From Variovorax sp. PAMC28562 (GTDB lineage Bacteria; Pseudomonadota; Gammaproteobacteria; Burkholderiales; Burkholderiaceae_C), in NCBI RefSeq assembly GCF_014303735.1, contig NZ_CP060296.1, positions 569,501-633,500 of the forward strand: a stretch of DNA of 64,000 nt. The letters are read 5' to 3'. The first letter of the stretch is position 1. Each line of letters opens with the position of its first letter. The notes under the pieces were generated by a model. It did not search any database and had not been told where the DNA came from. It worked only from the letters and a program-made list of their open reading frames with translations. The translations under genes and the position numbers were made by a program. Below are positions 58,233 through 64,000 of the stretch, piece by piece.

Positions 58233-59873
58233 TTATACGGTGGCCCGGAGCCGCGCCATCTGCGCTTCGTAGGCTTCCAGAAATGCCTTGCCGAACAGGC
58301 TGTGAAAGTCGTCTTCGGCCTCGGCCGCGATGCCGCCGTACAGCGCGACGAACTGGTCCCACAGCTTGGCCTTGCGGTTCGCAGCGAAGAGGCTGTCGAG
58401 CGCCGATTTGGCCGCGATCTTCTTTTCCAGTTCTTCCGGCGTGAAGCGACCGATGACATGCGCCAGGGCTGCCCGCATACCGACCATCACGCCGAACTGA
58501 TGCGCGCGCAGGTCGTCGAACGCATCGCGCATGGCGACCTCCGGTGGCATGAATCCGCGCACGCCGTCACCCAGCAAATGCGCCAGCGCGACCTCGACCG
58601 TCGGTGAAAACTTGAGCGGATTGTTGGCCTGCGACGCGATCATCGTGACCTCGGCCCGCACTTCGCGCTTGAGCTCCTGGCGCGCCAACAGCAGTTGCAG
58701 CGTGCCTTCGGTCGCGCTGCGCAGGATGATGCCGATGCGCTCCATCAACTCCGGCGTGAGCGCTGGGGGCTCTTTGTGCAGACCGCCGAGGCCGCGAAGC
58801 AGCGCGGCCAACAGTTCAGCGTCGGAGGTGGCGTTGCCGACCGGCGAGCCGGTTTGGTCGTCGAACTGCGGCGCTGGTGCGTGCGGACGCGGAAGCGGAC
58901 GCGCACGCTGGGGGACGGGCACCGGGGCAGGCACCACTGCCATCGGCGGCGCATAGCCGAAGTTACCGATCTGCACATGGTCGCTGCGTGCCGCCGCGGT
59001 CGGCTTCGCCTTGCCCTGCAACGCCGCGAACGGATCGGCATTGCTCGCAGTGTTGGGTTGCAGCAGCGGGTCGGCCAATGGCGACAACGCGAGCGGGTCA
59101 CCGCCCAGACCGCCACCGGTACCGAACAGGTCGTCGATGCCGGCAGCCTTGCCGGCCGGCTTCAGCCCCAAGTCGGAGAAATCGTCCAGAGCGCCGGTCG
59201 ATCGACCTGCGGACGAACCGGCTGACATCGCACCAGATCGAGCGCTGGAGTTCGGCCCGAGCAGGTCGGCGAACGGATCGGCACCGGCCGGGCCGCCGCG
59301 GCTCGGTCCGGATTCCAGCGGGTTGGCGAACAGCAGCGAATCGGCGGACGGAGAGGAAGGGAACGAAGGTGCGGCTGCCCGGGCGGGCGAAGGCACAGGT
59401 GAGGACGGTGAGGTCGGTGAGGTCGGCGCACCGAGCCCGGCCAGCAGATCGGCGAACGGATCATCGTCGTGCGTCGCCACATTCGGCGCAGTGCCCAGCA
59501 GCCCCAGGTCGTCGCCGGGACTGTTCCCCGCCGAAGCCGCCAGAGCCGCCGATCCCGAAGATTGCTGCGCCTCGACCTTCAGCTCGAAGCCGCCGATCAC
59601 CAGGCGATCGCCATCGGCCATCGGCACCTCGTTGCCGGCACCCAGCGACCGGCCGTTGCACAGCATCGGATTGCTGCCGCGATCGACGATGAAGAAGGCA
59701 TCGCCGCGGCACACGATCTGCGCATGCACCCGCGACACGGTGCGGTCCGGGTCGTCGAGCACCAGCGTGTTGGTCGAAGCGCGCCCGATGGTGCCGCCCT
59801 CCGGCCCAAAACGCCCTTCGAGCGCGCGCCCGACGGACCCGCCTTGATGTGAAACCACAACGACTCGAATCAC
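58233..59873 (-). CDS. tagH: T6SS-associated FHA domain protein TagH (Fha-like)
   Basis: A 546-residue protein. The FHA domain spans residues about 15-100 with GGTIGRASTNTLVLDDPD, then RTVSRVHAQIV (Ser, Arg, His for phospho-Thr binding) and GSNPMLCNGRSL. A long Ser/Pro/Gly/Ala linker follows (about 110-330). The C-terminal 200 residues are the TagH domain (LMERIGIILRSATEGTLQLL, then RQELKREVRAEVTMI and FSPTVEVALAHLLGDGVRGF). Phospho-dependent post-translational control of T6SS assembly is the known role of this family. Confidence 0.9.
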   Translation of the reverse strand: MIRVVVVSHQGGSVGRALEGRFGPEGGTIGRASTNTLVLDDPDRTVSRVHAQIVCRGDAFFIVDRGSNPMLCNGRSLGAGNEVPMADGDRLVIGGFELKVEAQQSSGSAALAASAGNSPGDDLGLLGTAPNVATHDDDPFADLLAGLGAPTSPTSPSSPVPSPARAAAPSFPSSPSADSLLFANPLESGPSRGGPAGADPFADLLGPNSSARSGAMSAGSSAGRSTGALDDFSDLGLKPAGKAAGIDDLFGTGGGLGGDPLALSPLADPLLQPNTASNADPFAALQGKAKPTAAARSDHVQIGNFGYAPPMAVVPAPVPVPQRARPLPRPHAPAPQFDDQTGSPVGNATSDAELLAALLRGLGGLHKEPPALTPELMERIGIILRSATEGTLQLLLARQELKREVRAEVTMIASQANNPLKFSPTVEVALAHLLGDGVRGFMPPEVAMRDAFDDLRAHQFGVMVGMRAALAHVIGRFTPEELEKKIAAKSALDSLFAANRKAKLWDQFVALYGGIAAEAEDDFHSLFGKAFLEAYEAQMARLRATV

Positions 59874-59924
59874 GAACTCACTCCTGCTGCAATCTGTGAA
59901 TATCTGACCTGGAACAGCATGGTG

Positions 59925-60320
59925 TCACGGCGACAGCAGCAACACCAGCGCCTGACTCGGCACGGCCCTTACACCGGGGCAGTTCGTGCTGTTTTGCAGC
60001 GACACACTGGTCAGGCGCGTGGCCGGCATACCCTGAAACAACACGGTGAACGCGGCAGTCAAATGCCGGCTCGGGCCCATCACCGTGCCTGAGGCCACGC
60101 CCATCACGACGCCGGCGTTGTCGCCGTTGGTCATGGGAATGCTGGTGCCCAGGTTGTGCGCCGGCATGCCCATGATGAGGATGGTCGGGCAGTTGGGAAT
60201 GGCCATCGGGCCCATCGCGATGTTCGGGTAAGGAATCGGCAACGGCGACGGCGCAGCCGGCGTCATGCAGACATCGGGAAACCCCATGTCGGTGCCCATG
60301 AGCTGGCAGTTGGCGAACAT
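59925..60320 (-). CDS. DUF4150 (PAAR-like) spike protein
   Basis: A 131-residue DUF4150 protein (MFANCQLMGTDMGFPDVCMT, then PAAPSPLPIPYPNIAMGPM). Repeated short strands with Pro/Gly/Met/Cys and NGDNAGVVMGVASGTVMGPS match the PAAR-like family that caps VgrG. It is the full protein without a C-terminal toxin domain, so any effector must be a separate product. It lies 10 bases after the DUF3540 gene. Confidence 0.85.
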   Translation of the reverse strand: MFANCQLMGTDMGFPDVCMTPAAPSPLPIPYPNIAMGPMAIPNCPTILIMGMPAHNLGTSIPMTNGDNAGVVMGVASGTVMGPSRHLTAAFTVLFQGMPATRLTSVSLQNSTNCPGVRAVPSQALVLLLSP

Positions 60321-60330
60321 GGCCGCGCCC

Positions 60331-60984
60331 TCAACCGAAGTGGATCTGGCCGCCGCGCGCCTTCACCAGGTTCTGTCCGTTGAGCAGCAGATGCTGGCCT
60401 GAAATGCGCGCCAGCTGCTCGGCCTCGCATTCGACATGCGTCGCCTGCACCCGGTCGATGCCATCGGTGGTGCGCAAGTGGTTGCGGCTGAAATGGGTGA
60501 CGCGCTCGAACACGGTCGACAGCACGGAGCCGACCAGCTTCACCGCGGTGCCGATCACGTGCAGGTTCTTGCCAACGAGTTCGGCATCGTCGGCTGCGAC
60601 ACTGGCCTTGGCTGCGCGCAATGAAAAGACCTCGCTTTCAAGCGCGAGATGCGGCGCGGCCAAAGTCAGCGCGCCGCCGTCGACCGCGATGCGCGTCGGC
60701 CCGTGGCAGCGCAGCACGTTGGCCGTGCCCTCTTCACGTTGCAGCACAGCGAGCACCCAGACTTCGTCGGGTGCTACCAGCAGGCAGGCCACGGTATCGC
60801 CTATCGCCGGCTCGAGCAGGCAACTCGCAGCGCGTCGGCCGCGTGCTTGCAGGTTGCCGCTGCTCACCGAAATTCCGTTCACGTCAGCGACGGTAATGAC
60901 GCCGACACAACTCTGCGCAGGCGTCGGCGCAGCGTGGCGCACGGCAGTTCGACGGCGCGGTTTCAAAACGACAGTGGCAGTCAT
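60331..60984 (-). CDS. DUF3540 T6SS-associated protein
   Basis: A 217-residue DUF3540 protein; start at 60984 (MTATVVLKPRRRTAVRHAAP). It has repeated short strands (ISVSSGNLQARGRRAASCLL, TVACLLVAPDEVWVLAVLQR), and a C-terminal set of beta-turn repeats (ECEAEQLARISGQHLLLNGQ) resembling the end of VgrG-type needles. The family is found only with T6SS DUF4150/DUF2169/pentapeptide clusters, role uncertain. It sits between the pentapeptide and DUF4150 genes. Confidence 0.8.
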   Translation of the reverse strand: MTATVVLKPRRRTAVRHAAPTPAQSCVGVITVADVNGISVSSGNLQARGRRAASCLLEPAIGDTVACLLVAPDEVWVLAVLQREEGTANVLRCHGPTRIAVDGGALTLAAPHLALESEVFSLRAAKASVAADDAELVGKNLHVIGTAVKLVGSVLSTVFERVTHFSRNHLRTTDGIDRVQATHVECEAEQLARISGQHLLLNGQNLVKARGGQIHFG

Positions 60985-61015
60985 AGGTATCTCCGGAAAG
61001 AGCACAAAGGTGGCG

Positions 61016-62065
61016 TCAGGCGCTTGCAGTCCAGCGCTCGGCACGCGCCAGTTCAGGGTCGGTTTCGAGCGCGCGGCTGCGGTCGGTCATCTGAGCTTCG
61101 TCGGTCCGTGCGCCGTGCAACGTCGCGCGAAACATCGTCGCCTGCCGCAAGTCGGCGCGACTGAGGTCGGCATGGCGAAAGTCGGCGTAGGTGAGTTCGG
61201 CACCGGCGAGGCTCGCATCGACCAGGTTCGCGTTGGCGAAGTGGCATTGGTAGAGGTCGGCGCCATCGAAGCGCGCCGACGGAAACTGCCCAGCCGTGAA
61301 GAGCGCCTGCCGCAGCTTGGCGTTGGAGAAATCGACGCCCTCGCCCTGCGCGCCGCAAAAGAGCGCATGCGGCCCGACCGCGTGGTTGAAGTTAGCGCCG
61401 TCCAGCACCGACCCCTGAAAGTTGCATTGCTTCAGCGAGACACCGGCAAAGTCGGCACCTGTCAGATCGGCGAATGAAAACTGGCAACCGTCGAGCACCA
61501 GACCCGCGAAGGACTTGCCGATCAGCGCGGTCTTGGTGAACACGGCACGCGTCATGCGCGCACCCGCCCATGTGAGCTGCGCCAGGTCGCATTGCAGCAC
61601 GCAGGTGTGCTTCCACTCGCTGTCGTCGGCGTTCACGTCGATGAGCGAACAGTCGGTGATCACGGCGGATTCGAGCGTGGCGCCGGCCAGGCTGGCGTGG
61701 TCGAGCCGGCAACGCGAGAACGTCGCCATGCCGAGCCATGCCGCAGCGAATTGCGCATGCGTCAACGTGCACTCGCTGAAGGTCGCGCCGTGCAGATGCG
61801 CATTGCGAAAATCGGCGTGCGCCAGCTCGCACTGGTTGAAGACGGCGCGCCGCAGATTGGCGCCGTTGAACATCGCGCCTTGCAGCTTGCAGCGGTCGAA
61901 CACGCTTTCACGTGCGTCGGCTTCACGCCAGTCGCATTCGTCGAGCTGCGCCTGCGTGAACACACCACCGCCGATGGAGATCTTCGCGAACTGACCTTTG
62001 CGCAGGTCGAGACCGTCGATGGTCTCGCCCATGCTGACCGCCAGCGAAAGATGCTCGGCTTTCAC
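61016..62065 (-). CDS. pentapeptide-repeat protein
   Basis: A 349-residue protein made almost wholly of pentapeptide repeats (A/C-D/N-L/F-x-x): GAMFNGANLRRAVFNQCELA, FRNAHLHGATFSECTLTHAQ and others, from about residue 40 to 325. Such repeats fold as a right-handed quadrilateral beta-helix. In T6SS clusters they probably serve as adaptors or spike extensions; DNA-mimic toxins also exist. No signal peptide. Its start overlaps the stop of the next gene (62062-62065). Confidence 0.85.
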   Translation of the reverse strand: MKAEHLSLAVSMGETIDGLDLRKGQFAKISIGGGVFTQAQLDECDWREADARESVFDRCKLQGAMFNGANLRRAVFNQCELAHADFRNAHLHGATFSECTLTHAQFAAAWLGMATFSRCRLDHASLAGATLESAVITDCSLIDVNADDSEWKHTCVLQCDLAQLTWAGARMTRAVFTKTALIGKSFAGLVLDGCQFSFADLTGADFAGVSLKQCNFQGSVLDGANFNHAVGPHALFCGAQGEGVDFSNAKLRQALFTAGQFPSARFDGADLYQCHFANANLVDASLAGAELTYADFRHADLSRADLRQATMFRATLHGARTDEAQMTDRSRALETDPELARAERWTASA

Positions 62066-64000
62066 AGTGGATGCGCGGCCGCGTGCCGTGCCTGTTGTTC
62101 GGCCGTGAGACGCGGCCAGCTGCGCACGCGCTCGAGCAATGCGCCGTCGAAGCGGACATCGGCATCGAGTCGGGCGCGCGAGATGTCGGCTCCAAAGAGG
62201 TTGGCGTCGCGCAGGTCAGCGCCGCGCAGGTCGGCGTGCTGCAGCATCGCGTCCTTGAAATTGACGCCCGCCAGGCGAGCGCGTGTGAACACGGCCTTGC
62301 GCAGCAACGCGCCCTCGGCGCTGGCCAGCCGCGCGTCGCAGCCGGAGAGGCGGGCCGAGCCGAAGTTGGCGCCGGCCAGCCGGGCCTTGACCAGTGACGC
62401 ATCTCGCAGGTCGACCTCGCCGAAGTTGGCTGCGAGCAGGCTGGCATGCGACAGGTCGGCGCCGACCAGCGAGCAGTCTTTGGTGAACACCGCGCCGTCG
62501 AGTTGCGCGCCCGCCAGCCGCACACCATCGAGGCGGCAACTGACGAAGCTCGCGCCCGGCAACCGCGCACCACGAAGGTCCACGCCGCTGAGGTTGCACT
62601 CGACGAGGGTCGCGCCCGCCAGGTTGGCTTCGCCGGCCTGCAGCCCCTGCATGTCGAGCTTGTAGAACAGATTGCCCGCGGCTTCGACGCCGGTCCAGTC
62701 GGCGTGGCCCCACGACGTGTTCAGCAGGTTGGCGTTGACGATGACGGCCCGGCGCAAGTGCGTGTCGGCCAGCGCGCAATGCATCAACACGGCACCTGCC
62801 AGTTGCGCCTGGTCGAGTACCGCGCCGGCCAAGCGCGCGCGGCCCAGGTTGGCGTAGCTGAAGTCGGTGCCGACCGCCAGCATGCGCTGCAGATCGGCAT
62901 GCGCCAGCACCGCCCGCGTGAAGTTGGCGCCCGACACATTGGCGCCTTGCAGGTTCGCGCTCTCCAACCACGCATCGGTGAAGTCGACATTTCGCAGATC
63001 GAGGGTCGACAGGTCTGCTCCCGTCAGGTCGATGCCCGGAAAACTCCGCAGCCCGCGCGCCAGCATCCACTGCATCAACCCGCGACCGCGTGCCGCCACT
63101 TCGCCCTGCTGCGGATACGCGGGCGGCTGCAGATGCGCCGCCTGCAGGTAGCCGAGTCGCTCGGCGCCTTCGCGCTGCGCCAGCTTCTGCGCCACCGGCC
63201 GCCGGTCGAACACCAGGCCCGCCGCACGCTGTGCGTCGAGTTCCGCCAGATGCGCTTCCGCGTTGTAGTCGGGCGGTCCGCGGTGCACCAGCTTTGCCAT
63301 GTCGATCTTGCCGGCCTCTTCGAGATCGAGCACGCGCTGAAGCTGGTCGGCCATGTCGCTGATCGCGGCCCACTGCTGCGCCTGGGCTTCTTCCTGCTTC
63401 GCCTTGAGATAGGCCGGCAGCTCGCCCATGCTGCGCTTGGGTTCGGGCGGCGGCAGGGTGAATGCAAGCGCGCCCGGGTCTTTGCCTTCGGCGGCCATCT
63501 TCTCGCGCGCGACGGCGATGTCCACCTCGGCACGGCGACGCTGCGCTGCGCCCTGCAAGCCTTCCATCGCAAAGGCCTGCTCGGCCTCGGCGGCTTCGGG
63601 GTCGGCGGTGTCGATGCCCTCGGGCAGCAGGTCGGCATCGTTCAGTGCTTCGAGGCCACCGTGCTTCGGGTCGGCGCGCCGGGCCAGCACGTCGACGTAG
63701 TGCGCATCGGTCTTCGGCTGGCCGATGCGCTCGACCGCGCCCAGCAATTGAAGGATGTCGGCACCGTCGTCCTCCGCGCATTCGGCCATGCCGTGGAACA
63801 CCAGCACCATGCGCTCGGCATGCGGAAAGAACCAAGCCGTGGTCAGGCGCATCGGCACCTCGCGCAGCTTGGTGGCACCGCTGTCCGCATAGTTGACGAA
63901 GGTGCGCACGCGCAGGCCCGGCAACCGGCCTTCGATCCGACGCTGGACCGGGTGCAGGTTGTCGAGCGCAAACGGTTCGTCGCCGCGCAACGGCGCATCG
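62062..64000 (-). CDS. DUF2169 plus pentapeptide-repeat protein, 5' end outside the window
   Basis: The reading frame stays open to the right edge, so this is a partial gene of at least 645 residues. The first visible part (GRLPGLRVRTFVNYADSGAT, REVPMRLTTAWFFPHAERMV, LVFHGMAECAEDDGADI) is the end of a DUF2169 domain, an adaptor that helps load PAAR/effectors on VgrG. A charged helical linker follows (EAQAQQWAAISDMADQLQRV), and from about residue 320 of the visible part pentapeptide repeats run to the end. Fusion of DUF2169 and repeats is seen in such clusters. VgrG probably lies upstream. Confidence 0.82.
   Translation of the reverse strand, partial: DAPLRGDEPFALDNLHPVQRRIEGRLPGLRVRTFVNYADSGATKLREVPMRLTTAWFFPHAERMVLVFHGMAECAEDDGADILQLLGAVERIGQPKTDAHYVDVLARRADPKHGGLEALNDADLLPEGIDTADPEAAEAEQAFAMEGLQGAAQRRRAEVDIAVAREKMAAEGKDPGALAFTLPPPEPKRSMGELPAYLKAKQEEAQAQQWAAISDMADQLQRVLDLEEAGKIDMAKLVHRGPPDYNAEAHLAELDAQRAAGLVFDRRPVAQKLAQREGAERLGYLQAAHLQPPAYPQQGEVAARGRGLMQWMLARGLRSFPGIDLTGADLSTLDLRNVDFTDAWLESANLQGANVSGANFTRAVLAHADLQRMLAVGTDFSYANLGRARLAGAVLDQAQLAGAVLMHCALADTHLRRAVIVNANLLNTSWGHADWTGVEAAGNLFYKLDMQGLQAGEANLAGATLVECNLSGVDLRGARLPGASFVSCRLDGVRLAGAQLDGAVFTKDCSLVGADLSHASLLAANFGEVDLRDASLVKARLAGANFGSARLSGCDARLASAEGALLRKAVFTRARLAGVNFKDAMLQHADLRGADLRDANLFGADISRARLDADVRFDGALLERVRSWPRLTAEQQARHAAAHPL

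Overview
The window looks like the chromosome of a GC-rich betaproteobacterium of the order Burkholderiales, most likely family Comamonadaceae (Variovorax/Acidovorax-like). The basis is the gene order tRNA-Tyr/Gly/Thr-tuf-tRNA-Trp-secE-nusG-rplKAJL-rpoBC, a short NtrX-type regulator without an AAA+ domain, the trpE/trpG/trpD/trpC layout and the overall codon usage. The assignment is by recognition; no search was run.

Region 1 (1 to about 21,900) is a mobile, prophage-like element next to a tRNA-Phe gene. Its left part (3-7401) is a tightly overlapping operon of small phage genes around a Toprim protein and a DUF3987 primase/helicase-like protein. Its middle (7529-13356) encodes podovirus-type internal/ejection proteins, including a 1014-residue protein with a lytic transglycosylase domain, followed by a DUF5681 protein and three very small phage genes. 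No terminase large subunit, portal, capsid, tail, holin, endolysin or integrase is visible, and the excisionase-like gene is frameshifted. Its right part (14650-21635) is cargo: an unrecognised two-gene unit, a protein with an R-x4-H (HEPN-like) motif, several exported proteins and lipoproteins, and an AbiGi-family gene. A roughly 37-bp repeat occurs five times in the element. The tRNA-Phe has an acceptor-stem mismatch that could be an integration scar.

Region 2 (about 21,923-41,756), mostly on the minus strand, is housekeeping. It holds tRNA-Phe, then a LemA-like gene, rsmB, a DUF4390 gene and an NtrY/NtrX-like two-component pair, then the transcription/translation block rpoC, rpoB, rplL, rplJ, rplA, rplK, nusG, secE, tRNA-Trp, tuf, and tRNA-Thr, tRNA-Gly and tRNA-Tyr.

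Region 3 (41,820-48,974) is a tryptophan operon read on the minus strand: trpE, a GxxExxY gene, trpG, a threonine aldolase gene, trpD, trpC and ung, joined by overlapping start and stop codons. A chalcone-isomerase-like periplasmic protein gene lies on the other strand.

Region 4 (48,999 to the right edge) is part of a type VI secretion system (T6SS). It has a LuxR-type response regulator, TssL, a short TssM-like protein, TssJ, TssA, the sheath pair TssB/TssC, Hcp, a Cys/His protein that may be an NlpC/P60-like hydrolase, a PP2C phosphatase and an FHA (TagH) protein. It ends in a cluster of DUF4150 (PAAR-like), DUF3540, pentapeptide-repeat and DUF2169/pentapeptide genes of the kind that accompanies VgrG spikes. 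The baseplate (TssE/F/G/K), ClpV, VgrG and a full-length TssM are not in the window and probably lie beyond its right edge.
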